A stretch of 64,000 bases of DNA from Brucella tritici. Lineage in GTDB: Bacteria > Pseudomonadota > Alphaproteobacteria > Rhizobiales > Rhizobiaceae. The notes under the pieces were generated by a model, which saw nothing but the letters and a program-made list of their open reading frames with translations, did no database searches and had not been told where the DNA came from. Positions 18,227 through 28,116 of this stretch are shown here, one piece after another. Numbering within the stretch: position 1 is the first letter of the stretch; each line of letters opens with the position of its first letter. The stretch is taken from NCBI RefSeq assembly GCF_008932295.1, contig NZ_WBWA01000016.1, positions 54,283-118,282 on the forward strand, in the 5' to 3' direction. Position numbers and translations under genes: made by a program.

Positions 18227-19115
18227 CAACATAACCGGCAGCAAGGCAGGCGACGGCGAATACGGCCAGCCCGCCGAGGAAGTCGCTCAAATGGTGTCCG
18301 CCGTGTAAAAGCAAAGCGGGCACCATCAGTATATTCAGGGCCAATACGGGCAAACGCAGCCACACGATCTGCCATGTGAAGAACACCGACATGACCGCCA
18401 TTACGGTATGGAATGATGGAAAGCCTATGAGGCCGAGCACATTGGCTGGCGATAGATAGTCGACACCTTGTATCGAAAGACGAACAAGTTCTGCGGCATA
18501 GGTCGGGCCAACGGGAAGACCAAGCTTTGCCTCGACGTTCGCGGGCAGTGTCGAGACGGCGGATGCTCCGAATGACGGGAAAAACGCCCATATCGCCATG
18601 CAGACTAGCGCGCCAATCATTCCGGTGATGAGAAAATGCGCGAGCTTGCGGGATTGTCCGGTAAAGCCGAGCAGAAGCACCACGATGACCAGTTGCGGCA
18701 GAGACGTGAAATAAACGATCTTCAGAAGCTTCGCAAAGCCGGGCCGTTCGGAAAAGAACAGGACCAGACTTGGCCAGTGATAGCCCATCAGATGGTCAAC
18801 ACTCACCCAGAAATCGTCAATTCGCGGGAAATGGATCGGCAGCAACATATAGTTGAATACCGAACCGACCAGAGTGAACAATACGAAGCCCGCCGTCAGA
18901 ATGAGCGTTTCCGAAATGCGCGCATCATGTCTGACCAGACGATAGAACAGGCCAAGCATGATCGTTCCGAGACCGATCATCCCGATCATCCCGTAGCCTG
19001 TCCAGTCTACGCGAATGCCCTTCGCGGCAATCAGAAGAATGTCGATTGCGCCCAACGCACCAACGACAGTCAGAACAAATCGCTCATAACGCGAGAATAT
19101 CATCAGCGCCCCCAA
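18162..19115 (-). CDS. PAP2-superfamily membrane phosphatase / phosphotransferase
   Basis: A 317-aa membrane protein with about six to eight hydrophobic helices and the PAP2 catalytic signature in the C-terminal third: GFPSFHTVMAV, then GGHHLSD about 40 residues later. The lysine-rich first PAP2 motif is weak, as in the PAP2_3/inositolphosphotransferase-like group. It probably dephosphorylates or transfers head groups on an isoprenoid or lipid phosphate in the inner membrane. Translation may begin at MGALMIF (19115) or at the internal MIF (19103). It lies downstream of typA, separated by a terminator. Confidence 0.8.
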   Translation of the reverse strand: MGALMIFSRYERFVLTVVGALGAIDILLIAAKGIRVDWTGYGMIGMIGLGTIMLGLFYRLVRHDARISETLILTAGFVLFTLVGSVFNYMLLPIHFPRIDDFWVSVDHLMGYHWPSLVLFFSERPGFAKLLKIVYFTSLPQLVIVVLLLGFTGQSRKLAHFLITGMIGALVCMAIWAFFPSFGASAVSTLPANVEAKLGLPVGPTYAAELVRLSIQGVDYLSPANVLGLIGFPSFHTVMAVMSVFFTWQIVWLRLPVLALNILMVPALLLHGGHHLSDFLGGLAVFAVACLAAGYVVNALRDDKAASAPAEHVHAAP

Positions 19116-19160
19116 TTGATCTCATAATCGACCAAAGAGCTGAAGTTCACGTTAAACGTG

Positions 19161-19192
19161 CAAACAAAAACGGCGCCCGAAGGCGCCGTTTT
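19161..19192 (-). terminator. Intrinsic terminator of typA
   Basis: CGGCGCC at 19171-19177 pairs with GGCGCCG at 19182-19188 around a CGAA loop, with flanking A/T pairs extending the stem. Read on the minus strand it ends in a T-rich run, 18 bases after the typA stop. Confidence 0.85.
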
Positions 19193-19209
19193 CTTTTATG
19201 TTGTCGAAC

Positions 19210-21036
19210 TTATGCAGCGCTGGACTTGCCGCTCTTTTCAAAGCGCTTGCGCTCATTCGGGTCGAGGTAGAGCTTGCGAAGACGGATCGACTTCGGCGTC
19301 ACTTCAACCAGCTCGTCGTCCTGAATCCACGACAGGGCGCGTTCCAGCGTCATCTTGATCGGCGGCGTCAGCTTCACGGCTTCGTCCTTGCCCGAGGCGC
19401 GAACGTTCGTGAGCTTCTTGCCCTTCAAGACATTCACTTCAAGATCATTGTCACGGCTGTGGATGCCGATCAGCATGCCCTGATAAACCTTGACGCCTGC
19501 GTCGATAATCATCGGGCCGCGATCTTCAAGGTTGAACAATGCGTAAGCAACAGCTTCACCCTGATCGTTGGAGATCAGAACGCCGTTATTGCGGCCAGCA
19601 ATTTCGCCCTTGTACGGTTGATAGTCGTGGAACAGGCGGTTCATGATCGCCGTGCCGCGCGTATCGGTCAGGAGTTCCGACTGATAGCCGATAAGGCCAC
19701 GGGTCGGCGCATAGAACACCATGCGAACGCGGTTGCCGCCCGAAGGACGCAGTTCGACCATTTCGGCCTTGCGTTCGGACATCTTCTGCACAACCGTGCC
19801 GGAATATTCTTCATCGACGTCGATGACGACTTCTTCCACCGGCTCCAGCTTTTCGCCGTTCTCGCCGTCCTTCATGACGACGCGCGGACGCGAAACGCCA
19901 AGCTCAAAGCCCTCGCGGCGCATGTTTTCGATCAGAACTGCAAGCTGCAATTCGCCACGACCGGAAACGAAGAACGAATCCTTTTCGGTCGATTCCTCGA
20001 TCTTGAGCGCAACGTTACCTTCAGCTTCCTTGAGCAGACGGTCACGAATAACGCGGCTCGTCACCTTGTCGCCTTCGGTGCCCGCATAAGGGCTGTCATT
20101 GACGATGAAGGACATGGTCACGGTCGGCGGATCGATTGGCTGCGCGGCGAGCGGCTCGCTTACCGAAGGATCGCAGAAGGTGTCGGCAACAGTGCCCTTG
20201 GAAAGACCGGCGATAGCGACGATGTCGCCTGCATGGGCTTCGTCAATAGCCTGACGCTCGATGCCGCGGAAAGCGAGGATCTTCGAGATACGGCCATTTT
20301 CGAGCAGCGAACCATCCTGACCGAGAACCTTGACGGCCTGGTTCGGCTTGATCGAGCCGGAATGGATACGACCGGTGATGATGCGGCCCAGGAACGGATC
20401 GGCTTCGAGGATCGTACCGATCATACGGAACGGACCTTCAGCAACCTTTGGCGCAGGCACGTGCTTCAACACGAGGTCGAACAGCGGAGCCAGACCTTCG
20501 TCCTGCGGACCTTCCGGGTTCAGCGCCATCCAGCCGTTACGGCCTGAACCGTAAAGGATCGGGAAGTCGAGCTGTTCGTCGGTCGCGTCGAGATTGGCGA
20601 AGAGGTCGAACACTTCGTTGATGACTTCTTCATGACGGCCATCCGGACGGTCGATCTTGTTGATCGCAACGATCGGACGCAGGCCGACTTTCAGCGCCTT
20701 GCCAACGACGAATTTCGTCTGTGGCATCGGGCCTTCGGCAGCGTCAACGAGAACGATAGCGCCGTCCACCATCGAAAGGATACGCTCAACCTCACCGCCA
20801 AAGTCGGCGTGGCCCGGCGTGTCGACGATGTTGATACGCGTGTTTTTCCAGACAACCGAAGTGGCCTTCGCGAGAATGGTGATCCCGCGTTCCTTTTCGA
20901 TGTCGTTGGAATCCATCATGCGCTCTGCGACGCGCTGGTTGTCGCGGAACGAGCCGGACTGCTTCAGGAGTTCATCGACCAGAGTGGTTTTGCCATGATC
21001 GACGTGTGCGATAATAGCGATATTACGCAATTCCAT
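19210..21036 (-). CDS. typA: Ribosome-associated translational GTPase TypA/BipA
   Basis: A 608-aa translational GTPase, full family length. The G motifs are clear at the N-terminus: [15 protein letters not shown] (G1), RGITILAK (G2), [14 protein letters not shown] (G3) and NKIDRPDGR (G4). These are followed by the EF-Tu-like domain 2, an EF-G-like domain III and V region ([23 protein letters not shown]) and the TypA-specific C-terminal domain. It binds the ribosome and is needed for stress and cold adaptation and for ribosome assembly in other bacteria. It stands alone with its own terminator. Confidence 0.98.
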   Translation of the reverse strand: MELRNIAIIAHVDHGKTTLVDELLKQSGSFRDNQRVAERMMDSNDIEKERGITILAKATSVVWKNTRINIVDTPGHADFGGEVERILSMVDGAIVLVDAAEGPMPQTKFVVGKALKVGLRPIVAINKIDRPDGRHEEVINEVFDLFANLDATDEQLDFPILYGSGRNGWMALNPEGPQDEGLAPLFDLVLKHVPAPKVAEGPFRMIGTILEADPFLGRIITGRIHSGSIKPNQAVKVLGQDGSLLENGRISKILAFRGIERQAIDEAHAGDIVAIAGLSKGTVADTFCDPSVSEPLAAQPIDPPTVTMSFIVNDSPYAGTEGDKVTSRVIRDRLLKEAEGNVALKIEESTEKDSFFVSGRGELQLAVLIENMRREGFELGVSRPRVVMKDGENGEKLEPVEEVVIDVDEEYSGTVVQKMSERKAEMVELRPSGGNRVRMVFYAPTRGLIGYQSELLTDTRGTAIMNRLFHDYQPYKGEIAGRNNGVLISNDQGEAVAYALFNLEDRGPMIIDAGVKVYQGMLIGIHSRDNDLEVNVLKGKKLTNVRASGKDEAVKLTPPIKMTLERALSWIQDDELVEVTPKSIRLRKLYLDPNERKRFEKSGKSSAA

Positions 21037-21130
21037 ATGGAGATCACTTCTATATGAGTTGGGAGCCGCGCCAACAGACCCGCGCGGAAAAACAATGCGG
21101 CGCTCTTACAGGTTTTTTTGCATTTTAGAA

Positions 21131-21153
21131 AGGGGCAGCGCGAAACTGCCCCT
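21131..21153 (-). terminator. Perfect stem-loop, possible mgtE terminator
   Basis: AGGGGCAG at 21131-21138 and CTGCCCCT at 21146-21153 form a perfect 8-bp stem. On the minus strand it is followed by TTTCTAAAAT. It lies about 125 bases downstream of mgtE and upstream of typA. The weak T tract keeps confidence moderate. Confidence 0.4.
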
Positions 21154-21192
21154 CAATTAACCCGAAAAACCCGAATTTCATTGCATTTTTAC

Positions 21193-21215
21193 ACTGTCAT
21201 TCTGACAGTTTTTTG
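21193..21215 (+). terminator. Plus-strand intrinsic terminator without an obvious gene
   Basis: ACTGTCA (21193-21199) and TGACAGT (21203-21209) flank a three-base loop and are followed by a run of Ts on the plus strand. All neighbouring genes are on the minus strand, so no protein gene is served by it. Confidence 0.45.
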
Positions 21216-21225
21216 AATTCTTTTC

Positions 21226-21273
21226 GGGCATGTCGTTATCGAAAAACCGGTTTCCACTTTTTCGCGACATGCC
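21226..21273. repeat. Palindromic intergenic repeat (copy A)
   Basis: Arms GGCATGTCG (21227-21235) and CGACATGCC (21265-21273) are perfect inverted repeats around an AT-rich core containing GAAAAACCGGTTTCCAC. The core resembles segments at 34436-34457 and 44135-44160 (GAAAACCG..TTCAC.CTTTTC). This suggests a dispersed intergenic mosaic element of the RIME/REP kind seen in Rhizobiales. Confidence 0.5.
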
Positions 21274-21279
21274 TGAGCC

Positions 21280-22665
21280 TTATAAAAGCGTGCCTGACAA
21301 AATGACCAGCGCGACGCTGAAATAGATCACAAGACCGGTCACATCGACCAGAGTTGCAACGAAAGGCGCCGATGCGCTGGCCGGATCGAATCCGAGCCTT
21401 TGCAGTATGAAAGGCAGCATGGAGCCTGTCAGCGAGCCGAAAGTCACGATACAGACCAGCGCCATACCGACGGTCGCGGCCACCAGAATCCAGTGTTCGC
21501 CATAGTCGTATATGCCGAGCGTCTGCCAGATGGCGATGCGAATGATGCCAATGACACCGAGGAAGCTGCCAAGGGCCAACCCCGTTGGCAATTCGCGCAG
21601 GGCGACACGCCACCAGTCCTTGAGCTTGATTTCCTGCAAGGCCAGCGCGCGGATAATCAGCGACGTCGCCTGCGAACCGGAATTACCGCCGGATGACATG
21701 ATGAGCGGGATAAACAGCGTCAGCACCAGAGCCTTTTCAAGCTCCAGCTCGAAATGCTGCATCGCGCTCGCGGTCAGCATCTCGCCCAGGAAAAGGATAC
21801 CAAGCCAGCCGGCGCGCTTCTTCAGCATCTCGCCGAATCCAATGCGCATATAAGGCCGGTCCAGAGCCTCCATACCGCCGAAACGATACGCGTCCTCGCT
21901 TGCCTCTTCCGTCATGGCGTCGAGCACGTCGTCGACAGTCACAATGCCGATGATGTGGCGGCTTTCGTCCACGACAGGCACGGCCAGAAGATCGTGCTTG
22001 CGGAACAGGCGCGCCACTTCCTCACGGCTGGCGAGAGGCGAAATGGTGATTGGCTCTTCGTCGCGGACAATGGACAGAATCGGTTCGTCCGGCTGGCGGA
22101 TGATGAGGCGGCGCAAGCTGACCACACCCAACAGGACACGGCTGGCCGGATCGACCACATAGATCGCATAAACCGTCTCGCGCGTGCGTTCGACCTTGCG
22201 GATATGTTCCAGCGTCTGGCCAACATTCCAGTTGGAAGGCACGGCAATAAATTCGATGGTCATGAGCGATCCCGCCGTATTCGGCGGATAGCCCATCAGT
22301 TTCTTCAGCGCGACCTTGGTTTCAGGTGCGAGAACGGGAAACAGGCGTGCACGATCATCGTCTTCCAGTTCCTGAAAAACGTCGGTTGCACGGTCGGCCG
22401 ACATGCCGTCGAGCAGAAGGCTTGCTAGGCCGGGCGGGAGGGTAGCGATGATTTCGGTAGCACGGTGCAGTTCCGGCTGGTCGAGCAGACGGATGGCATC
22501 TTCGTGCGAAAGCTGCGCGATGACGGCGACTGCATCATCTGCATCAAGTTCGTTAACGAGTTCCACTGCGTCGCCGGTACGCATGTCCGCAATGCGGCTT
22601 GCGATGGCAGCAGCAGGGAGGTCGGCAACATTGAGTACTTCCGGGAAGAAGTTGTTGTCGGTCAT
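21280..22665 (-). CDS. mgtE: Magnesium transporter MgtE
   Basis: A 461-aa MgtE-type channel. An N-terminal alpha-helical domain rich in LPPGLASLLLDGM-like repeats is followed by two CBS domains (TVYAIYVVDPASRVLLG and HDLLAVPVVDESRHIIGIVTVDDVLD) and a C-terminal membrane domain of five helices. The membrane domain has SSGGNSGSQATSLIIRALAL, the conserved pore segment, near its middle. It imports Mg2+ under control of the cytosolic Mg-sensing domain. The start at MTDNNFFPEV fits the family; a longer in-frame extension upstream is less likely. No M-box-like RNA was recognised upstream. Confidence 0.95.
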   Translation of the reverse strand: MTDNNFFPEVLNVADLPAAAIASRIADMRTGDAVELVNELDADDAVAVIAQLSHEDAIRLLDQPELHRATEIIATLPPGLASLLLDGMSADRATDVFQELEDDDRARLFPVLAPETKVALKKLMGYPPNTAGSLMTIEFIAVPSNWNVGQTLEHIRKVERTRETVYAIYVVDPASRVLLGVVSLRRLIIRQPDEPILSIVRDEEPITISPLASREEVARLFRKHDLLAVPVVDESRHIIGIVTVDDVLDAMTEEASEDAYRFGGMEALDRPYMRIGFGEMLKKRAGWLGILFLGEMLTASAMQHFELELEKALVLTLFIPLIMSSGGNSGSQATSLIIRALALQEIKLKDWWRVALRELPTGLALGSFLGVIGIIRIAIWQTLGIYDYGEHWILVAATVGMALVCIVTFGSLTGSMLPFILQRLGFDPASASAPFVATLVDVTGLVIYFSVALVILSGTLL

Positions 22666-22904
22666 GAGCTTGCCTTTCTGTCGATCCGCCGTCGAAGGCA
22701 GACCGTGCAAGCCGACCGCGAGCGATCAGATCACGAACTGCCTTGACGGCTGAAACAATCGACTGTGACTGTCGCTGGGCATAAGAGAATAAAACTCCGG
22801 TTGAAAATGCTGCCGCAGAAATTCGGCTGCGGGCGTGATGTGCGCTTGGTCGCCAACAAAGTCAAGCCCTTCGAGACGAAGTCGAACGCTTTTTCGTCCT
22901 GCCA

Positions 22905-24131
22905 TCAAGCTGCATGCGGCAAACGCCGCCAGAGCAGAAAGGAACCGGTGGCAATGAAGCCCATGGTGGGGATGAGCGTCGCGAAAGCGACCAGCGGATC
23001 GCCCATCAGGGCAGCGATGGCTCCGCCGACAAGACCACCGCCCATCTGGAAAAATCCCATCAATGCCGAAGCGGCACCAGCCATGCCCGGAAACGGTGCC
23101 ATGCCTGCCGATGTCATCACCGGCATGACCAGAGCGATCCCGAAGGCAAAGAGCGCCATCGGCGCCATAACCAGCAGGTAGGATGGTTCCAAGAAGCTCA
23201 GCAAAACAATAATGATACTACCGGCAATCACAATTGCCAGATAACCCGCCATCGCAAGCAGTCGCGGATTGTAGAACGTCATCAGACGACGAAACAGCAA
23301 CCCGCCAGCGAGATAACTCCCGGTCTGCAGCAAAAGGCCCATTCCAAAATGGGTGGCCGACATACCAACCCGCCCCATCAGAATGAAAGGCAGAATGGTT
23401 GCAGCCGTATAGAGCGCTCCCGTGGTGCCGCCAACACCAAGGCTCGCATAGATGAAATGGCGGCTTGTCAGCAGAGTTCGGTAAGAACGAACCAGCTCAC
23501 GCGGGCGGATGCGGCTGAGATCGCGTGCCACCGTTTCCTTGATGACGAAGAGCGCCATCAACACGACCAGCAATCCAAGGATCACCATCACCACGAAAAT
23601 CGCGTGCCAGCCGAAGAACTCCATGGTGAAACCGCCGAGCGTCGGCGAAATTGCAGGCCCAATCGCAATCACGATACCAATGAGATTCATCACGCGCGCC
23701 GAGGCTTCATGGGTGAAAAGATCGCGCACGATGGCGCGGGAAACCGTTACACCGACGGCAGAACCCACACCTTGCAGAAAGCGTGCAGCCAGCAGGACCT
23801 CTATCGATCCGGAGAACAACGCCAAAACGCTTGCGGCCAGATAGATGCCCATGAATGCAATGGTGATGGGTCTGCGCCCAAAGCCATCAGACAGCGGCCC
23901 GCAGATGAGCTGGGCAAAGCAGAAACCGGCGAAGTAGATGGATAGCGTGAGCTTGACCAGCGCGTCCGTCGTACCGAAGGCATGAACAATCTCGGTCATG
24001 GCAGGTGTGTAAAGCGACATAGACATTGGGCCGATAGCAGCAAGCAATCCGCCCACTATACCGACACGCAGCTCGCTCATCACCGGGCGTTCGTTTTCCT
24101 GTTCCGGGCGATGCTGCGGCTGGACGTTCAT
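22905..24131 (-). CDS. Bcr/CflA-type multidrug efflux MFS transporter
   Basis: A 12-helix major facilitator of about 408 aa in the DHA1 Bcr/CflA group. The MFS loop motif appears as GPLSDGFGRRPI between helices 2 and 3, and motif C-like FLQGVGSAVGVTVSRAIVRDLF in helix 4-5 is typical of drug exporters. The start is uncertain: MNVQPQH (24131) is chosen, with MSELRVG (24080) as a shorter alternative that still keeps the first helix. No regulator is adjacent. The substrate is unknown; family members export bicyclomycin, chloramphenicol and similar compounds. Confidence 0.88.
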   Translation of the reverse strand: MNVQPQHRPEQENERPVMSELRVGIVGGLLAAIGPMSMSLYTPAMTEIVHAFGTTDALVKLTLSIYFAGFCFAQLICGPLSDGFGRRPITIAFMGIYLAASVLALFSGSIEVLLAARFLQGVGSAVGVTVSRAIVRDLFTHEASARVMNLIGIVIAIGPAISPTLGGFTMEFFGWHAIFVVMVILGLLVVLMALFVIKETVARDLSRIRPRELVRSYRTLLTSRHFIYASLGVGGTTGALYTAATILPFILMGRVGMSATHFGMGLLLQTGSYLAGGLLFRRLMTFYNPRLLAMAGYLAIVIAGSIIIVLLSFLEPSYLLVMAPMALFAFGIALVMPVMTSAGMAPFPGMAGAASALMGFFQMGGGLVGGAIAALMGDPLVAFATLIPTMGFIATGSFLLWRRLPHAA

Positions 24132-24342
24132 GAAATGCGATGCTCGTTTACGACCGGCTAGGGTCTTCAAAAAATAGCCCGCGATATTGGCGACCCGCGC
24201 GCAAGCAATCCTTATTCGCAGTGCGGAACAGGGTCAAGCAAAGGCGGCTTCTCACTTTATTTGGCTGTTCAGACCCTTGCTCCACCGGCAAGTAAATCCT
24301 AAGTCTGGTTCACCTCGAATTCATCTGAACCGGAGTTTCATC

Positions 24343-26391
24343 ATGTCCGACAAGACTGCCTACAATCACGCGCTGACTGAATGGAACGGACCGCTGGGCC
24401 TGCCGGATTTCACCGCTTTCAAAGATGACGATTTCGCATCCGCATTCGATGCCGCGTTGGCTGCGGACCTCGCAGAAGTGGAAGCCATCGCCAAGGCGAC
24501 GGACGAAGCGACCATCGACAACACACTCAAAGCTCTGCAACTGACCGGCAAAGCGCTCGACCGCGTATCCGCAGTTTTCTGGATGCGTGCTGGCGCCCAT
24601 ACCAACAACACGATCCAGACTCTGGAACGCGAGATAGCGCCGAAAATGTCGCGTCATTATTCTCGCATCATGATGGACCCGGCGCTTTTCGCCCGCATTG
24701 ACGCGCTTTATGAAAATCGCGACATGCTGGACCTCGACACCGAGACCAAACGCGTTCTTGAAAAGACGTGGAAAGGTTTTGTCCGCTCCGGAGCCAAGCT
24801 CGATGAAGCGGGCAAGACGGAGCTTGCAGGCATCAATGAAAAGCTTGCCGGACTTGGCGCGCGATTTGGTCAGAACGTGCTGAAGGATGAATCGAGCTGG
24901 GCCCTGTTCATCACCGATGAAGCCGACCTCGCCGGCCTGCCGGATTTCCTGAAGAACGCCATGCAGAGTGCCTCCGCCGAACGCGGCAAACCTGATTCCT
25001 GGGCGGTTACGCTATCACGTTCGATTGTCGAGCCATTCCTTTCCTTCTCCGAAAACCGTGAACTGCGTGAACAGGCGTTCAATGCCTGGGCAAAGCGCGG
25101 TGAGAATGGCGGCGAAAGCGACAATCGTGAAATCGTGCGCGAAATGGTGGAACTGCGCGAGCGCAAAGCCCATCTGCTCGGTTACGCCAACTTTGCCGCC
25201 TACAAGCTCGACGACACCATGGCCAAGACACCTAAGGCAGTCATGGACTTGCTTGAGCCGGTCTGGGACAAGGCGCGCGCCAAGGCCCATGAAGAAGAGG
25301 TCGAACTGGAGCGCCTGATCGCAGCCGATGGCGGCAATCACAAGGTTGCTCCATGGGACTGGCGCTTCTATGCCGAAAAGCTGCGCGCCGAACGCTTCGC
25401 CTTTGATGAAGCGGAACTGAAGCCATATCTTCAGTTGGAAAAGATCATCGAAGCCGCTTTCGACGTAGCAGGCCGTCTGTTCGGCATCCGCTTCGAGGAA
25501 AAGAAGGGCATAGCCGCATGGCATCCGGACGTGCGGGTGTTTCAGGTCTTCAATGCGGATGGCAGCGAACGCGGCCTTTTCCTTGGCGACTATTTTGCGC
25601 GCACCTCAAAGCGTTCTGGCGCATGGATGAGTTCCCTGCAATCGAGCCACAAGCTTGACGGCGGACAGAAGCCGATCATTTACAACGTGATGAATTTTGC
25701 GAAACCAAAGGCTGGTGAACCTGCCCTGCTCTCGCTTGATGATGCGCGCACGCTGTTCCACGAATTCGGTCATGCACTGCATGGGCTTCTCTCGGATGTG
25801 ACCTGGCCCGCCGTTTCCGGCACCGCCGTTTCCCGCGATTTTGTGGAACTGCCGTCGCAGCTTTACGAACACTGGCTTACAGTTCCGGCTGTTCTCGAAA
25901 AATACGCCGTGCACTATCGCACAGGAGAAGCCATGCCGAAGGCGCTCCTCGACAAGGTGCTTGCGGCCCGTACTTTCAATGCAGGCTTCAACACGGTCGA
26001 GTTCACCTCATCCGCGCTGGTGGATATGGCGTTCCATACCGGCAAGGAAAAGATCGCTGATCCGCTCGCTTTCGAGGTAAAGACGCTGGAAAAGCTTTCC
26101 ATGCCGGATGCGATTATCATGCGTCATCGCACGCCACATTTCACTCACGTCTTCTCCGGCGACGGTTATTCCGCTGGCTACTACTCCTATATGTGGTCGG
26201 AAGTGCTGGATGCAGACGCTTTCTCGGCATTCGAGGAAACCGGCGACGCCTTCAATCCTGAACTGGCGGCGAAGCTGAAGCAGCATATCTATGCCGCTGG
26301 CGGCAGCCGTGACCCGGAAGAGCTCTACAAGGCATTCCGTGGCAAGATGCCGACACCGGACGCGATGATTGAAAAGCGCGGATTGAATTAA
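24343..26391 (+). CDS. dcp: M3-family metallopeptidase (peptidyl-dipeptidase Dcp / oligopeptidase A type)
   Basis: A 682-aa zinc peptidase of family M3, matching the usual 680 aa of Dcp and oligopeptidase A. The zinc site HEFGHALHG begins at about residue 473, and the distal Glu region follows in FVELPSQLYEHW. The C-terminal GYSAGYYSYMWSEVLDADAF motif, which positions the substrate, is intact. It degrades short peptides in the cytosol. The start at ATG 24343 (MSDKTAYN) avoids an atypical 52-residue extension. Dcp and OpdA are hard to separate by eye, so the symbol is tentative. A strong terminator follows. Confidence 0.9.
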   Translation: MSDKTAYNHALTEWNGPLGLPDFTAFKDDDFASAFDAALAADLAEVEAIAKATDEATIDNTLKALQLTGKALDRVSAVFWMRAGAHTNNTIQTLEREIAPKMSRHYSRIMMDPALFARIDALYENRDMLDLDTETKRVLEKTWKGFVRSGAKLDEAGKTELAGINEKLAGLGARFGQNVLKDESSWALFITDEADLAGLPDFLKNAMQSASAERGKPDSWAVTLSRSIVEPFLSFSENRELREQAFNAWAKRGENGGESDNREIVREMVELRERKAHLLGYANFAAYKLDDTMAKTPKAVMDLLEPVWDKARAKAHEEEVELERLIAADGGNHKVAPWDWRFYAEKLRAERFAFDEAELKPYLQLEKIIEAAFDVAGRLFGIRFEEKKGIAAWHPDVRVFQVFNADGSERGLFLGDYFARTSKRSGAWMSSLQSSHKLDGGQKPIIYNVMNFAKPKAGEPALLSLDDARTLFHEFGHALHGLLSDVTWPAVSGTAVSRDFVELPSQLYEHWLTVPAVLEKYAVHYRTGEAMPKALLDKVLAARTFNAGFNTVEFTSSALVDMAFHTGKEKIADPLAFEVKTLEKLSMPDAIIMRHRTPHFTHVFSGDGYSAGYYSYMWSEVLDADAFSAFEETGDAFNPELAAKLKQHIYAAGGSRDPEELYKAFRGKMPTPDAMIEKRGLN

Positions 26392-26400
26392 ACCAAAAAC

Positions 26401-26426
26401 AAAAGGCCGGGAAACCGGCCTTTTTC
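26401..26426. terminator. Bidirectional terminator between dcp and the VOC gene
   Basis: AAAAGGCCGG (26401-26410) and CCGGCCTTTT (26415-26424) form a perfect stem around GAAA with T runs in both directions. It abuts the stop codon of the convergent VOC gene. Confidence 0.9.
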
Positions 26427-26778
26427 AGTTTTTATGAGTCAGAATATTCACGAGCCGACCGTACGGGTCACGCGTGTAGAAACGACGCACACCCCATTCC
26501 TCATCTGCCGGACCATATTCGACGGGAAATCCCAACGCGATTGCGCGCTCCAGCACGACATCGACATCATCGACCTCGATGGAAAGATCGGGCACCGGTG
26601 TGCCCGCCCCGCCCTCATTCATGATGCTCACCTGTACCCGTGCCTGCACATCCGTGGCATAGGTGACGATCCAGCCGAAATCCATCGCCACATCAAGGCC
26701 CAGCAAGTCGCCGTAGAAGCGCTTTGCCGCCGCAGCATCGGCGGCTGCAATATTGGCAACGATGCGGCGGACGGCCAT
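26425..26778 (-). CDS. VOC-superfamily (glyoxalase/bleomycin resistance-like) protein
   Basis: A 117-aa single-domain vicinal-oxygen-chelate protein. The sequence shows two beta-alpha-beta-beta-beta halves: DAAAAKRFYGDLLGL in the first, then DVDVVLERAIALGFPVEYGPADEEWGVRRFYTRDPYGRLVNIL in the second. The reaction cannot be inferred; relatives include dioxygenases, glyoxalases and drug-binding resistance proteins. The start at MAVRRIVAN overlaps the stop of the DUF1737 gene (TGATG), so the two are co-translated. Confidence 0.85.
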   Translation of the reverse strand: MAVRRIVANIAAADAAAAKRFYGDLLGLDVAMDFGWIVTYATDVQARVQVSIMNEGGAGTPVPDLSIEVDDVDVVLERAIALGFPVEYGPADEEWGVRRFYTRDPYGRLVNILTHKN

Positions 26779-26984
26779 CAGTATTCGCCGAGCTTGATGT
26801 CCGGCGTGTAATCGACGCCGTCGACTTCCTTCACCACCGGCTGACCGCAATGCATGACGCCGGTTGCTGCGTTGAAAGCATAGGTCGGCGAACCATAGAG
26901 CTGCCAGCCCTTGTTGAGCGCCGCCGTGACGCGATGACAGAATGCGGAATCATCCGGACCTGTGATGAAACGATATAACTTCAT
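26778..26984 (-). CDS. DUF1737-type small protein
   Basis: A 68-aa protein recognised as the DUF1737 family: an N-terminal KLYRFITGPDDSAFCHRVTAAL, then GWQLYGSPTYAFN and a C-terminal CGQPVVKEVDG. The function is unknown. An AGAGGAAG ribosome site lies upstream. It is coupled to the VOC gene by a TGATG overlap, so the pair probably acts together. Confidence 0.8.
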   Translation of the reverse strand: MKLYRFITGPDDSAFCHRVTAALNKGWQLYGSPTYAFNAATGVMHCGQPVVKEVDGVDYTPDIKLGEY

Positions 26985-27000
26985 GCTGTTACTTCCTCTG

Positions 27001-27876
27001 TTATAACTTTACGTCCGCCTTCGCGAGCACGCGCTCGGCCATTTCAAGATGAAGACGTTCGACCATCTGCCCGTCGAGCGAGACGACGCCTTTCTCGGCA
27101 TTTTCAGGCCGGGCAAAGACTTCAACGACAGCGCGGGCACGGGCCACCTCGTCCTCGGTTGGTGAGAAGGCCCGGTTAGCCGCTTCAACCTGGCCTGGAT
27201 GAATCAACGTCTTGCCGTCGAACCCCATGGCGGCACCTTGCGCGCATTCTGCCTCGAAGCCAACGCTATCCCGAAAATCATTGTAAACGCCGTCGAGAAC
27301 GGTGATCCCGCCAGCGCGCGCTGCGAGAATGATCTGCATCAGCCACGGGACGAGATAAGGTCGCCCCGGTTGCGGGCGCACACCGGTTTCCCGCGCAATA
27401 TCGTTCGGCCCGACGACGAAACAGGCAAGCCGCACCGCCGAACGATGCCCAAGAACGGCGATTTCGTCGGCGTTGAGAATACCGCGCGCGGTTTCGATCA
27501 TCGCCCATACACCAACTGCCGGATCGGCATCCTGACGATCAAGCCGGTTGGCCGCGTCGATTATATCCTGCGGTCGTTCAGTCTTGGGCAGAAGGATGGC
27601 GTCCGCCCCCATCTTCGCAGCCGCCGCGACATCATCCCTGCCCCACGGCGTTTCCGCCGTATTGACCCGTACAATCCGCTCGAAATTGACCTTCGGATGG
27701 CTTGCGAAATGCACCGCTAGCGCATCGCGCGCCGCGACCTTCGCCTCCGGCGCGACGGAATCCTCCAGATCATAGATCACGCAATCCGCTGAAAGGGTCA
27801 GCGACTTCTCAAGAGCGCGAGCATTGGCGGCAGGAACGAAGAGAACAGAACGGCGGGGACGAACAATAGTTTTCAT
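27001..27876 (-). CDS. HpcH/HpaI-CitE family lyase (CoA-ester lyase type)
   Basis: A 291-aa TIM-barrel lyase of the CitE-like group. RRSVLFVPAANARALEKS at the N-terminus, then DLEDSVAPEAK (metal and phosphate region), VRVNTAETPWG, LLPKTE, AMIETARGILN with the metal-binding Glu, and GFDGKTLIHPGQV at the C-terminus, are all family landmarks. Members cleave malyl-CoA, citramalyl-CoA or citryl-CoA. With no citrate-lyase alpha or acyl-carrier subunit nearby, a citramalyl- or malyl-CoA role is more likely than citrate fermentation. The start at MKTIVRPRR is the natural one. Confidence 0.85.
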   Translation of the reverse strand: MKTIVRPRRSVLFVPAANARALEKSLTLSADCVIYDLEDSVAPEAKVAARDALAVHFASHPKVNFERIVRVNTAETPWGRDDVAAAAKMGADAILLPKTERPQDIIDAANRLDRQDADPAVGVWAMIETARGILNADEIAVLGHRSAVRLACFVVGPNDIARETGVRPQPGRPYLVPWLMQIILAARAGGITVLDGVYNDFRDSVGFEAECAQGAAMGFDGKTLIHPGQVEAANRAFSPTEDEVARARAVVEVFARPENAEKGVVSLDGQMVERLHLEMAERVLAKADVKL

Positions 27877-28116
27877 GTCCCGATTTGTGCACGGAACCAC
27901 CCTGCTGCGCAAGCGCCGAGAGCGCGAGCAGGCGGGCCCTTGAAATCCTGTATCGACACGCCTATTTTCCAGCTTTCGGTTGGAATGCACCCGCCGCCCG
28001 CAGCCTTACGGCCATGGTAAAGCATTCTGAAACTTCGTTTTTGTTCCGGTGACGGCAGAAACGGCAACGCGGGCACCCGTTCATGAAAACGCCGCTCACA
28101 ACCAGGAGCGAAAACA

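Noticed and set aside
19198..20547. Long plus-strand reading frame of 449 codons opposite typA
   Set aside because: TypA motifs on the minus strand are complete; the opposite frame is a GC-rich shadow without any known motif.
22666..22904. Possible Mg-sensing leader RNA before mgtE
   Set aside because: I looked for M-box-like or long pairing structure and found only short, unconvincing stems.
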